From positions 13,287,699 through 13,351,698 of the forward strand of contig CP137683.1 in assembly GCA_037976565.1 (NCBI GenBank): DNA of 64,000 nt. Reading direction: 5' to 3'. The notes below the pieces were generated by a model. That model saw nothing but the letters and a program-made list of their open reading frames with translations, was not told where the DNA came from and did no database searches. Of the stretch, positions 24,176 through 35,239 are shown one piece after another. How positions within the stretch are numbered: position 1 is the first letter of the stretch; every line of letters starts with the position of its first letter. Source of the DNA: Mesocentrotus franciscanus. Lineage: Eukaryota > Echinodermata > Echinoidea > Camarodonta > Strongylocentrotidae. The translations under genes were made by a program, and so were the position numbers.

Positions 24176-25366
24176 CTCTCCCAGATATAAAGTGAAGTAT
24201 CTTTATGGAGTCCTCTATAAAGTCTCCTAATGACACAAATTGTCCCCTAATGAGAAAAGAAACATTAATGGCAATATAATGAATAGATGAAATATACACA
24301 AAGACCAAAATAGCTTGAACTATAGTTTAAATATCACTTGGAGTCAAAAGCCTACACTACTAAATGAACGTACATGTACACTAATACTGTTCTCTCCCTC
24401 TTTTTAAAATTGTAAATACAAATTAGGAAGAAAAAAGGAGATAAAGGTTGCACAGAGGTTCAAAGACCTTCTCTCTAAAGTCCTCAAATTGAAGGGTCCC
24501 TCTCAAACAAAATTCATCTTAAGATTGGCACGGCGAGGCTATTCACCCTTATAAACAAGAGAGAAGTTTTGATCAATCTTACAACCAAAATACTTGAAGA
24601 AAAACGTTCATGAAATTACACTCAATCGGTCGGAAATGGATCAATGATACAGGACAGAATTGTGTAAGTACTGTGGGGCTTTGAAATGAGCAAAAGGAAC
24701 AGATATTGACACAATCTTTATTGAAATACTGCACACTGTGAAATGGGTGTATGGCACTACACATACATGTGGTATCTAAATTTGCGCAATATTTAAGCCA
24801 TTTCTAGTTATACTTTGAATATGGGGGGCATTTTGAGAGCACTTCTTTTTATGTAACACTCCTGTTATTATATCTGTTTACATACGACTAAAAAGAATGT
24901 GAAAGCTACCAAATTTGACTTTTTACTGTCACTAAAATTACTTGAATGACTAGAATTTTACTTTTACTATACTTCACCCTGCTCTTTAACGAGGGGTACT
25001 ACATAGTCTGAATCTAGACCTTACATGAAACAGAAGATGGCAGGCTGTGCCCATGCAATCTGCCAGGTTGGATGTACACCGTAAAATGTCAAACGGCAAA
25101 TCTTCTCCCCCTTTCTCGATTCCTCCCTCCCTCTCCTCCCTCTCATCCCATTGAACAATTCAATTAAGCCAATGATGGGATGAAAAGAATCTCCATGACG
25201 TGGGGACGTTGTAAGAAATAAAAAGACAAATATATAACACTGGCTTTTCCCCCCAATCTGACAAACTCCCTCTAGAGACAGACGACAGCACTTAGAGGCA
25301 ATTTATCGGCAAAAGGAGGTACAGTTTGGACCGTGAATAGAATTTGTTAAAGTAAAAACTCTAATA
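24176..25366. other. Non-coding DNA
   Basis: No gene or named repeat recognised. A CT-rich patch lies at 25104-25145. Confidence 0.5.
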
Positions 25367-25729
25367 ACCCTGTTTAGACTAGAAGAAACTTGTATAAAGA
25401 AACGTTGTTTCCAGAAATGTTGTATAAAGAACCATTGTATAGCGAAGGGGCGTACAGACTAGATAACAACATCGTACACAGAAACCTCATATAATGAAAC
25501 TAGTTTGGACAGCTGGTTGATCATCAGCATGTACGCACCATATTAAAGCCCCACCCATTATACGTTTTCGATACAATAGTACGTTCAGACTAGAACTGGA
25601 CCCTGTTTCCTTATTCCTTGTTTTTTTATACAGCATTGATCGATCTAGACTAGAAGGAAAGTAATAACTCATTGTATAGGTATTCCTGTACAGCAATATA
25701 ATGAATTTTGTTCGTCTGAAAGGGGGGTT
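25367..25729. mobile_element. Non-autonomous TIR DNA transposon (MITE), diverged
   Basis: Termini 'aaccctgtttagactagaa' and, inverted, 'aacccccctttcagacgaac' form a weak TIR. Inside are repeated words 'gtataaagaaacgttgt', 'gtataaagaaccattgtata' near the left end and inverted 'attgtataggtattcctgta' near the right. These internal words are shared with elements at 27.0, 42.3 and 59.2 kb. There is no transposase frame. Boundaries are approximate. Confidence 0.5.
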
Positions 25730-26063
25730 CAACACTGACTTGACGTGGCATATTCTCCGCAGTGCTTAACAGCCTTAGGGGTGGAGATATAGGATTAATG
25801 CATTTATGGCCTCTGAGATTTCTCGCTATTTTCGTCCTACCTTCTTTAATATTTTTGGATTCATGAATTTCATATAATCTCCTTTCTCTGGGGAATAGGT
25901 ATGATAACATTTTCATTTCTAGATAGAAGATGGTGAAATTTGTGGAATTTAGAGTAGAGAGTTATAATCATTTCTCTACATCTACTTTGTTATGCTATAT
26001 TCCAATAATGGATTAAAATTTTCAGTTGTTGATCTTTTTTTCTTAGACATAAGAAAAGCGTCA

Positions 26064-26220
26064 TCTGTTGCTGTCTTCAAGGTTTTGTTGAAGACACACT
26101 TGTTTTCAGGAGCTTTTGAATATTTTTTTTTATGTGTGTCTGTAAAGAAGCACTGTTAGGAGTTTTATTTTTCTCACAGCACAGTATTTATATCGTAGCT
26201 GCACTATTGATATAAATTGA
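26064..26220 (+). pseudogene. LINE 3'-end fragment (ORF2 C-terminal remnant)
   Basis: In one + frame 'VAVFKVLLKTHLFSGAFEY' can be read from about 26067. A motif of the type 'sFKkxLKTHLFxxAF' is common at the very C-terminus of CR1/L2/Rex-like reverse-transcriptase ORFs in invertebrates. The AT-rich sequence after it would be the 3' tail. No catalytic domain is present upstream. Recognition rests on this short motif alone. Confidence 0.4.
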
Positions 26221-26285
26221 TCTAATTTTCTAGTTGTTGCTCAGGATGCAACATCGATATTGCTTTGCTGCGTGTAAGAGCTTAA

Positions 26286-26663
26286 AGGCATTGTTAACAA
26301 TGTTAAATCTGAGATGCATGGCCCTACGTGTTATCAGCGTCTGTGATATGGTGTAATATTGAAGCCCTAATAAATTGCGCTTCAAAATGTTCATGAAGTG
26401 CCTCAAAAAAGTAAAAATCTTTGAGTGACCGGTTTTACCATACTGCACTCATTTTCCCCAATAGACTGTAGTGTTATAAAAACCGTTGGGAAAACGGTTT
26501 TTGAAATTTTGAATTCCAATCATAAATATCTTGATAATCAGACGGGCGTCCGGCTTGTAAACGTCATGGGATTCCTGACTGACCTAAAGGTTATAATTAT
26601 GATTGCAGCATGAGCTAAATCCAGGATTTTGTTTAGAATCTGAGACAAAGATACCCAATCCCT
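26286..26663. mobile_element. TTAA-type MITE, copy 1 (378 bp)
   Basis: Begins AGGCATTGTTAACAATG directly after TTAA (26282-26285). It is collinear over its whole length with 38737-39114 (same 378-bp length, roughly 85-90% identical by eye). The right flank is ATAA, a one-base change from the expected TTAA duplicate. No coding capacity. TTAA target duplications are typical of piggyBac and Kolobok groups; which applies is not determined. Confidence 0.7.
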
Positions 26664-27008
26664 ATAAGGTCTTTTTGACTCTCACCAGAGCTAGTCTTGT
26701 ATACACTCTACATGGATTTCAATGTTTAAATGCTTATCATAAAATGGATGAATAAAAAAGGGGAATGCTTGAATGGTAAAACAATATCTTGTAAAGACCA
26801 TCACTAACATGAAAAGAATGACATTGCCTTAGCTTGTCTGGCATAGCACAATGCTACCATACAGGAGAATTAAAATCCAAGTCTGTCAGACTGCTTGAGT
26901 CTGGGAAGGGGAAGATGTATATCGGCAAATGTGAAAAGGATTAATAGTGATCGCCAGAATGCCATCTTGATCTAGCATCCCCTCCCCACTCATCAGCTCC
27001 AAGATGAA

Positions 27009-27447
27009 TAGCCTGTTCACACTGCAGGAAATTTATATGAAACTAGTATAAAGAAACGTTGTATGAAGAATCATTGTATAGCTAAAGGAACATACACATG
27101 CACACACTCTTGAATAAACACTCGTATCAAGAAACGGTGTATAAAGAAACTGGTTTTGAAGAGGTCAATTAACATGACAGCCTGCCAATCACCAAGGCGC
27201 ACTCACAATAATTTTCACAAACATTTTTTTGTACGATATTAGGTTCAGGTTAGAGTGGAACCCTGATTCTTCATTGAGTTTTCATTTGAAAGGATGCTCA
27301 AACGTGCGTTTTGCTACACGACCTTTCTTTATACATTTTGGTACATGACGTTTCTTTCTACGACAAGAAAAACGGTCATTACTTATTGTACAGCGATACG
27401 ATTATTGTACAGCTATACAATAAATTATGGTAGTCTGAAGTCGGGGT
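27009..27447. mobile_element. Non-autonomous TIR DNA transposon (MITE), diverged
   Basis: Left end 'gcctgttcacactgcaggaa'; right end inverted 'accccgacttcagactacc'. Subterminal words 'gtataaagaaacgttgtat', 'gaagaatcattgtatag' and, inverted on the right, 'tttctttatac' and 'attgtacagc' match the element at 25.4 kb. No transposase frame. Confidence 0.5.
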
Positions 27448-27597
27448 AAGACGATGATGGCCCCGCATCGCGTCGCACTACTTCTCAGAGACGCCATACC
27501 ATGGATGTGTGCTTGTCAGTACCTCAACCTAAAGATATCTCAAGAATTCCAAACTGGCATAAGTACATTTCATTCTCATCAATCTTGTATTCCAGTC

Positions 27598-27745
27598 CCT
27601 CTCTGTCTCTGTCTCTCTGTCTCTGTCTCTGTCTTCTCTCTCTTCTCTCTCCCCTCTCTCTCTCTCTCTCTCTGTCTCTGTCTCTGTCTCTGTCTCTGTC
27701 TCTGTCTCTGTCTCTGTCTCTGTCTCTCTCTGTCTCTCTGTCGCT
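27598..27745. repeat. (CTCTGT)n/(CT)n microsatellite
   Basis: Hexanucleotide CTCTGT repeats, about 10 perfect units near 27662-27725, flanked by CT repeats. The translated Ser/Leu/Cys and Glu/Thr frames are artefacts. Confidence 0.95.
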
Positions 27746-27950
27746 CTTTCATTTGCTGTCTTCATTGTCTTCCTCTAATAGACCATGGTTAGGTCAAGTC
27801 TAACAGGCTGGGAAATCAAGGATGTTGGAGAGAGGGAGGCAATTAAAACAGAAAGAAGGGGAAGTATATCCCAGTAGGTGATAAAGAGAGTATGAAAAGA
27901 GAGATACATTCACACAAAATGCAAAGAAAAAGATAATTAGAGAGACATGT

Positions 27951-28170
27951 GGAGGTGCCTTGATATAGTGGTTCATTTACTTGACTCTCAATCTATTCGA
28001 ATCCCAGCCCAGCACTAATGTACTTTGGCAAGACATTAATCCACATTTGCCTCTCTCCACCCAGGAGTAAATGGGTACCTGGCAATTGCTGGGGTATTGA
28101 TCAATGCAGGGCCTCAGGAAGAACAGAATTGAAGCTGATGAGGCTACTGCGGGTATACAAAATTGTTACA
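27951..28170 (+). mobile_element. tRNA-derived SINE (copy 1)
   Basis: A diverged pol III A box ('gatatagtggttc') and B box ('ttcgaatccc') are followed by 'ctaatgtactttggcaagac', 'attaatccacatttgcctct' and 'cacccaggagtaaatgggta'. This body is shared with 50225-50430 and partly with 43310 and 57020. It is a SINE, not a functional tRNA gene. Confidence 0.75.
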
Positions 28171-28339
28171 AACAGGAATAGAGACTTGTATTTGGAATGT
28201 TGCAAAGCTTTGTGAGAATCATAACGTGTATAGATTTCAATCAACAACAAAATACTATGAATTTAAACAATGTAGAAGAGATTCAAGTCAAGGATAACTC
28301 TAATTCAAAATAGATATGACAAAATACAAAAGGAGACCG

Positions 28340-28905
28340 CTCTTACTATTCTAATGTGAAAGAGGGTCTATGGTTCAGCAATAGAGCCTGCTGTACAAAC
28401 TGCTGCTGTACATGAGTCCAGAACATATCAACAATGAAGAACAAGGCAGCGGGCCAACTCACAACCAATAATTGCTGGTTCTGAACAACGGAGAAAGGTA
28501 AAGAAAGCTACGACGGCTCTTATTTTTTCAAGTGCGAATGAAAGTAAACATTTTAGCAATAGTACAGATTCTTTCACAGCATCTGGGAGCTGATGAAGCT
28601 CTGAGCTCTCGCAAGACTTGCCCTTCTTGAGTCCAGAACAATCCGCTCTTATTTTTCAAGTGTGAACAGAGGTCTTTATTAAATTCATCAATAGTGCGCT
28701 GCTGTCACATTCTTTCAGACCATATCACAGTGCCAAAGCTCAGAGTAGTGGGTCAGCTCTCGCAAGACTTGCTCTTCTTGAGAGCAATCCGGCGAAGCCT
28801 GCTCTTATTTTTCAAGTGCGATCAGAGGTCTTTAATAAAGTTCATCAATAGTGCTCCGCTGTCACATTCTTCCAGACCATCTCAGCGCTGAAGATCACAA
28901 CAGCA
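28340..28905. repeat. Tandem repeat, about 155-bp unit, 3-4 copies
   Basis: Units start with 'gctcttatttttcaagtgcg' near 28517, 28646 and 28801, with an older copy from 28339 ('gctcttactattctaatgtg'). Each continues with 'agaggtcttta', 'caatagtgc', 'gctgtcacattctt', 'cagaccat' and 'ctctcgcaagacttgc'. Units 3 and 4 are the most alike. Confidence 0.75.
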
Positions 28906-29060
28906 GGACCAGCAGAAGATGATCCATAACCCAGGCCGCTCTGGGCTGATGGGGATCTATAAGCGGTACGGACAGACGGCAAACAAACACGGGGCCTGCC
29001 TGTCAAACTCGGCTATTCCTCGACCCCGTCTTACGACGTCTCTCGCCGCTTTTCAGAAAG
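28906..29060. other. CpG-rich unique patch
   Basis: Dense CpG, for example 'aagcggtacggacagacgg' and 'acgacgtctctcgccgc'. The + frame beginning at 28919 (MIHNPGRSGLMGIYKRYGQT) has no recognised homologue. Could be regulatory or an old exon. Confidence 0.25.
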
Positions 29061-29671
29061 ACATACGCACCATATTGTTTTCAAATAACAGAATGTATAG
29101 GGCCTTGATAGTAAATAGATGAATTATTGTTGTCCCCTTTAGTTGCACTTTGAAAGGACTTGAAATATTTCCATGCACTCTTTCAGGGTTTTTATGAAGC
29201 TGTTAAGGACCAAGTTCAATTAAAGGTCTCCCCGTACTAAAAAAAATTAATAAGTCTTTCCTTTTCTTTATGAAGGACGTATCAATCAGACTTGCCTTTA
29301 CTTTAAAGCTTTCCAAATGTAGATTAGTTATTCACATACATGGTGAAAGCATTTACTATATTTCTATTTGGATGTACGTAGACAATGAGCCAATGATATC
29401 AGTTTTACTATACAATGACCAAAAGTGAATACCGGGTACCATTATGACTTCTGAACAAAAAATAGTAAGAAAATGACACAAACTTTCAACAAAATCTTTT
29501 TATCATAATGTCTCCTTTAAAAAAACAATCAAAGGTAGAAAAATAAGCTGTCAACAGTGAGGTTTCTGATATATGTTGCTACTTGAAACAAATATTTTAT
29601 TCAGGCCACTGCTGCTCCTTCTAAAAGTCCTCTTTAACAATTAACTTAAAAATCAACCTTTCATCTGCTGT
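29061..29671. other. Non-coding DNA
   Basis: Nothing recognised. Confidence 0.5.
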
Positions 29672-29730
29672 GAGCTGGAAGGGTCTTGCTTCTCGTTTAC
29701 ACATAGAGTTAATGCATTTTTGGCACTTGG
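29672..29730. repeat. Palindromic hairpin element, diverged
   Basis: Left 'gagctggaagggtcttgctt', right 'acatagagttaatgcatttt' then 'tggcac'. Same layout as the family, with several mismatches. Confidence 0.55.
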
Positions 29731-30250
29731 CAGATGATTTGTAAACTTTTGTATCACAGGTGGAACCCTTTTCCCACCAATACCGTGAAAAATGAGTGTG
29801 AGAGGAGAGCCCTTTTGCTACTTCTTTCGCATCAGTGTCAGGCTGTCAGCTTCAGGGGAGTAGGAAAGTGATAAAAAGCTTTGAAAATTCATGGCAAAAT
29901 GATTTACAGGCCACACACATACAGAGGGAAAAAACACACGCTTCTATTTTGAAGTCAAACGGAGGAAAATGGAGAGAAAAGTGACAGTTCACCTGCAAGT
30001 TCCATTTTCCTTGAGAGTTATAGGCGAGTGGCGACTTATAAGGTGTTGTGATCATTGCGAGTTGCCAACTCAATGATCACAATTTGTGTTAGGGAAGGAA
30101 ACTGTTTATGGAGAATATAATTGGAATGGAATGGTAAGGTGGTGAGAGAAAGACAGAAGAGGTAAAAATTGTTTTATCAAAATTGGTTTCAGAAGTTGAA
30201 AACTACTGAGGTGTGAAAAACTATTAGTACACGTCAAATTATCGGTTGTA

Positions 30251-30303
30251 AGCCAGAAGGGGATCGACTTACTATAACTCTGTGTTAATGCACTTCTTGA
30301 TAA
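30251..30303. repeat. Palindromic hairpin element, diverged
   Basis: Left arm 'agccagaaggggatcgactt', centre 'ataactctgtgttaatgcac', right arm decayed ('ttcttgataac'). Confidence 0.6.
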
Positions 30304-31019
30304 CAGCCAATGAAACAGAGAAACTAGCTTGCAGAAGACCAATTCAACCTCAGAATTGTCAGGTTTTCCAATTGTTCACTGATAGATGCAGGGGAGGGGG
30401 AGGCACTAAGGGGGGCACAACCCAGATGTGCTCCTTTTTGAAAACCTAGGTTGCATACTCCATGATGATTCCACCTTTCAGAAGTTAAGACCCCCTTTTC
30501 TTCCTGGTTTGAATTTTTCTATTCTACTTTTTTATGTATCTATTTATTTTATGATTGTCACAAAATTGTCTGAATATTGTGCTCCCTATTTTCCCAGAAT
30601 CCTTGATTTACACCTGCATGTGCTGTGGACCATGATAAGGTTCATTAAATCTAACTATAAAGTGAAAAGTGAAATTGATGCTTGTACCGTAAAGTTTGTT
30701 CCTACGAAAATAGTCGATGCCCAATTTAACAAAACAAAAATAATTGTTCACGACAATTGTTCAAATACTTTATATATTGGGTTCAGTAACCTGTCCTAGA
30801 TTAATAGCTCTACACCGAGACACATCTGTAGTTTGATGACTACGTGAACATATGGGAAATATATATGTAACATGCTGTGTGAGAAACAGAGACATTAATT
30901 TTAAGGATGAAAGTAGCCTGTGCTACAGCTTACATTAGAGATCATGCACCAGCAATAATCAATCGCTCCCCGATAAATTTCTATTACTAAAAAAACTCAA
31001 AAATTCAATTCTGTACCCA
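30304..31019. other. Non-coding DNA with a 123-codon AT-driven frame
   Basis: An open frame on + at 30428-30799 is the longest without simple repeats, but it is Ile/Leu/Phe/Lys rich, starts inside a G-rich patch ('gaggggggcacaacccag'), and matches no protein I know. I do not call a gene. Confidence 0.4.
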
Positions 31020-31215
31020 AGACTGGACCTAACACTCTATTTAAACATTACCCTATCTCTACACCTGACTTAAAACCCACTGATTGCAACCTCTTATCCT
31101 TAACCCTCCTTCATCTTTGGCAAGTAAAACACAAAGTAAAACACAAAATAAAACACAAATGTCGCCAGTGTAATTGACTCCAAAGCAAATGTCACTAGAG
31201 CAAATGTCGGATCAC
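31020..31215. repeat. Dispersed repeat with 'aaaacacaaatgtcgccagtg' core
   Basis: 'cctaacactctatttaaaca...cctaaccctccttc' lead-in, then three 'agtaaaacacaa' units and 'aatgtcgccagtg', 'gagcaaatgtc'. Related sequence occurs at 32140-32290 (opposite strand) and 56265-56440. Confidence 0.5.
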
Positions 31216-31397
31216 AATACTAAACTCCAACATGGAAAACAAGAGGCTTGTTAGGGCCATCGTCAGTGCAGGGTTTCCATTTCTCATTCAAAAAGATTGT
31301 ACAATACACAGGAGCAGGTATTCAATAAAAGTCGATGATCTCTCGGGTCCATTGGGGAGAACTTTTAGAAGCATTTGCAATAGCCAGGTTCACACGA

Positions 31398-31517
31398 CAT
31401 GCAGTCAGCAAACCTTTGAACTTAGCTTGTGCTTATAAACTGCTAAGGTTATCTTGGACATGCAGTCAGCAAACCTTTAAACTTAGCTTGTGCTTATAAA
31501 CTGCTAAGGTTATCTTG
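31398..31517. repeat. Perfect-like tandem duplication, 60-bp unit x2
   Basis: The 60-bp unit 'catgcagtcagcaaaccttt...gctaaggttatcttg' occurs at 31398-31457 and again at 31458-31517, with about two differences. This is a recent duplication. Confidence 0.9.
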
Positions 31518-32139
31518 TAGTCAAGACCCTGCGTCCACACGTATGGTTCCAGAAAATTAAAGTTAGCAATAGAAATGATCTGCAAGGTTATTATGAAAAC
31601 TACAAGCAGGGGGTCCTCACTCAAAATCATGTGCAGTGCAGATGCAATCAACTTCAAGGTTTTGCTAGCTTGTAGTTACAGTGACTGCGTGCTAGCTTGT
31701 AGTTTACAACCTCGAGCAGTCATTGTTTCGGTGCCGTGTCAACACGTCATTGTTAGTGGGTCATTAATTTAAAACTTTGAGGTTTCACAAACTTGAAGTT
31801 TTAAACTACGACGGTGCAGTGCAAACATAGCTAATATAAGCTGTGAAAAAAAATACCTATACAAAGTCAGGGAAGACTAACTACTGATCACAAATCTATT
31901 CTGTGTCAGTTCATCAGAATGACCTCTAGCTTGTCAGGTCATCTGAAAACACAATGTGATAGTTGTAGCTTCCTGATCTTGTTTTTTGGGTGATCATTTG
32001 AAGCACAAAATGTCTTCCTATAGAGGGTCTTTGACACGGATTCCAGTTTTATAGGGATATTGTTCTCCTTGAAGTCGAGGCCCAAACAGAAATGAAGTTA
32101 AGTAGAGGTGGAGTATATATATACTCAGGTATGTGACCC

Positions 32140-32290
32140 AGCATATACGCACTGGCGACACTAGCTCTAGGCTTTATTTTATCACAGATTTTGGGTCTGA
32201 AACAGGAATGTAACTGGGTTTTAGGTTAGGTTTATAGGTAAGGTTTGGTACAGTGACTGGTTTATGGTGTAAGGAATTTAGTTAAACCTT
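32140..32290. repeat. Dispersed repeat, inverted relative to 31020-31215
   Basis: On the minus strand it reads 'cctaacctaaaacccagtta' and later 'ctagtgtcgccagtgcg', matching the 31-kb repeat's ordered words. The degenerate 'ttaggttagg' words here are part of this family and not telomeric. Confidence 0.45.
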
Positions 32291-32458
32291 TGCATATGGG
32301 AACCGGGTATTTCCTGCAGTAAAGCCTACTGGAGTAAGATAATCCAGTAGTCAATAGGTTAAGTTTGGATATTATCACCAGAGCATGGTCATAGAACTGA
32401 AATTTGAGGATACATCAGTGAAATTAGCATAGCATAGACAATGTATGAAATGTACCAG

Positions 32459-32747
32459 GGGGGTGTTTCACAAAGACTAAGATCGACTTTAAGTTGGACT
32501 TAACTATGGCTGGCCGTTCATGCCACTAGTTCCTTTAACCATTCCTGGCATTGGTTTCTCAAGGGACGTACAAATTGTGGTCGCAAATCTACAGAATTTA
32601 CCTTTTTTATAGTTCATTATTGAAGGAAAAAATATTATCTAAAGATCATAATGAGAGACCAATGGTGAGAGCAACCAGTGGCAATTGAACGGCCTGCCAT
32701 AGTTAAGTCCAACTTAAAGTCGATCTTAGCCTTTGTGAAACACCCCC
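32459..32747. mobile_element. Long-TIR MITE, 'GGGGGTGTTTCACAAAG' type (289 bp)
   Basis: The two ends match as an inverted repeat for about 60 bp: GGGGGTGTTTCACAAAG, then 'gatcgactttaagttggact', 'taactatgg' and 'ggccgttca'. CAG flanks both ends (32456-32458 and 32748-32750), a possible 3-bp target duplication. No coding capacity. The family looks like a common sea-urchin MITE. The superfamily is not determined, though the 3-bp duplication would fit PIF/Harbinger. Confidence 0.8.
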
Positions 32748-33423
32748 CAGAAGTTGTATCGATTACTAGAAGTAAAGTGGGTCGAGTTCAGATAAACAGC
32801 AATGAAAGAAGTACCGGTATCATAAAATGGAATTCTTTTAGTACATATAAACAGTACAAGGTAAGCAGATCATTTGGCCTTTCTTTCTATACAGTTGGTT
32901 TGTAAAAGGTTTGACTACATGTATTTGAGTGGAAGGTGTGTTCCTATGTGAGTGCCAGTATTCACTTAATACCTCAACTTGAAAAGACCAACTACATTTG
33001 TGCAGCTGATGGAATTGATGTATCTGTACCTGTTAACCTGACAATTATGAAGCCCTCCTATCACTCCCTTCTAATGGGTGCAGGGTATAATACCAGACAC
33101 CAGCGGCCACGCCCATTGGACTCCAAAAGCTGTGCCCCAGAGTGAACTTTTAAGCCCCTTTTCCACATGATTTCACATTCCTTGGAATGCCAGAACTGAA
33201 TAATTATGGTCTCCCTTTTTTGTTATTCCGATCATTTAGAAGGTTAGAATTCCTCTTCTGCTTGTGAATGAATAGGTCTGGATCTACATTTAGCAGGTTA
33301 GAATTCCATTTCTCCTTGTGACCCAACACCCCCAGGACCCGACACACACCTAAACAACCAGAAACCTTGTAGTGAATATTTCTATCCAAAGTTAAAGGTA
33401 GCTTGTGCAGTAGCATGCACATC

Positions 33424-34078
33424 TAAATGTAAGATGAGAGGGGTGGTAGGGGTGGGGTGTGGTGAGAGGGTGGTGAGAGGGGTGGTGGGGGTGGGGGTGT
33501 GGTGAGAGGGTGGTGGGGGTGGGGGTGTGGTGAGAGGGGTGGTGGGGGTGGTGAGAGGGGTGGTGGGGGTGGTGGTGAGAGGGGTGGTGGGGGTGGGGGT
33601 GAGAGGGGGTGGGGGTGAGAGGGTGGGGGTGGGGGTGAGAGGGTGGGGTGGGGTGAGAGGGGGTGGGGGTGGGGGTGTGGTGAGAGGGGGTGGGGTGAGG
33701 GTGAGAGTGGGGGGTGGGGGTGGGGGTGTGGTGAGAGGGTGGTGGGGTGGGGTGTGGTGGGCGGTGTGGTGGGGGTGGGGGTGTGGTGGGGGTGTGGTGG
33801 TGGGGTGGGGTGTGGAGGGGGTGTGGTGGGGGTGGTGTGGTGGGGTTGGTGTGGTGGGGTGGTGTGGTGGGGGTGGTGTGGTGGGAGGGTGGTGTGGTGG
33901 GAGGGTGGTGTGGTGGGAGGGTGGTGTGGTGGGGGTGGGGGTGGTGTGGTGTGGTGGGGGTGGTGTGGTGGGGGGTGGTGTGGTGGGGAGGTGGTGTGGT
34001 GGGGAGGTGGTGTGGTGGGGGTGTGGTGGTGGGGATGTGGGGTTGTGGGGCTGTGGGGGTGTGGTGGGTGGGGGTGCG
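33424..34078. repeat. G/T-rich minisatellite (GGTGGGGGTGTGGTGAGA-like units)
   Basis: About 650 bp in which the + strand is almost only G and T with a few A; I count only about three C. Units mix 'ggtgggggt', 'gtggtgagaggg', 'gtggtggggg' and 'ggtggtgtggtgggaggg'. The left third carries 'gtgagagg' units and the right two-thirds 'ggtgtggtggg' units. Near-absence of C and stop-forming A lets all three + frames stay open for 120-223 codons of Gly/Val/Trp. These are not genes. Confidence 0.95.
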
Positions 34079-35195
34079 TGTTAAACAGGTCTGCTCCTCC
34101 CTTCTTTAACCTACTCTGGCATACCTTACATGATTGGATACAACTATCTGCAATGACTCAGGCAGGAGTCTTTGGGAAATGCAGGTTATCCCTAAATCAA
34201 ACCATATCCAATTGGTCTAGTACACAGAAGAATGTGCCCCTTACAAAGTTTAGATGCCTTAGGCCTACATATGAAATGTCCTGGCCCTTTTCTTCTTCAA
34301 ACCAGAATCCATGATCTGCACCTGATCTTGAGTTCTGGGTATGATAAACTTCTCCTAAAATAAAATGAATTTCACGCTGAATGTTCTTCAATTTGATTTT
34401 CATATTATTCAATTATTTTTCAAGAATCAAAGACAATGTAGAAATATTATGCTCAGACATAAAAATAAAACTTTCAAACTGCAAAACTGATCACATTTTG
34501 TACATGCAATCTACAAAGGCATTGCATTTGCAGGTTTATTTTCTTCCTCTGTTTGAATGACAACTTGCAACCCTCTCAGAAAATATATAGATTTCCGCTC
34601 GGCAATAATCTCATTCATCAGGCTGCATGGTTGACAAATGAAAACTGCCATTGCTTTTGAAATGTGGCTAAAACACATTGCCAATTTAGCTGTGATTTAC
34701 AAACAGCAGAATACCTCGCTCCAGACGAATCAATCTTGTTGGAAAGACAGACGCAAAATAAAATGATGAATACGGGGAAGGACTCCGCTGCAATCGCTCT
34801 CTCAATCGCGCTGAGGCTTGATTTCGTTTTACGCAGATTTCTACCTTCTACGGTGTCTCCCTAACGACATCAGACTATTCATTTCTTGAGGGAAGATACG
34901 CATACTTACGTGCCCCCTTCGAAGATATTCTTAAACCTTGGTTAAGAGATTGACTAGGATACAATTAGAGAAGTCAAAATTCAATGTCATGTCATGCTAT
35001 CTTTTTTTTCTTTCTTCTGAGGTCTCAGACAGATATAGGTACTTTCCTAGTCAATCAAGCCGGAGCAATTTATAAAGTGGAACTTTTCAATTTGTCAATT
35101 AGATTCAAATTGGCAATGCAGAGCCAGGTAAATTGTACCACTTGAATCGGTCAAATTGCTCCATTCATAATTTCAATGGTGCATGGCGCACTTAT

Positions 35196-35198
<3 letters not shown>
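34079..35198. other. Non-coding DNA; possible regulatory patch at 34560-34900
   Basis: 34560-34900 is compositionally complex, with 'ggcaataatctcattc', 'attgcttttgaaatg' and CpG at 34770-34860. No exon is supported. Confidence 0.35.

Positions 35199-35236
<38 letters not shown>
35199..35236. repeat. (AT)n microsatellite
   Basis: About 19 alternating AT repeats. Confidence 0.95.

Positions 35237-35239
<3 letters not shown>

Noticed and set aside
23738..24308. Ser/Leu-rich frames up to 177 codons on the minus strand
   Set aside because: They translate the complement of a (GA)n/(GACA)n tract. The same applies to frames at 10.0, 20.5, 27.5, 36.0, 39.5, 48.7, 51.2 and 59.7 kb.
30428..30799. 123-codon plus-strand gene
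   Set aside because: AT-driven amino-acid mix, no family resemblance, no promoter or splice context.
33527..34314. Gly/Val/Trp-rich open frames of 120-223 codons
   Set aside because: They result from a G/T-only minisatellite with almost no A or C; all three + frames stay open.
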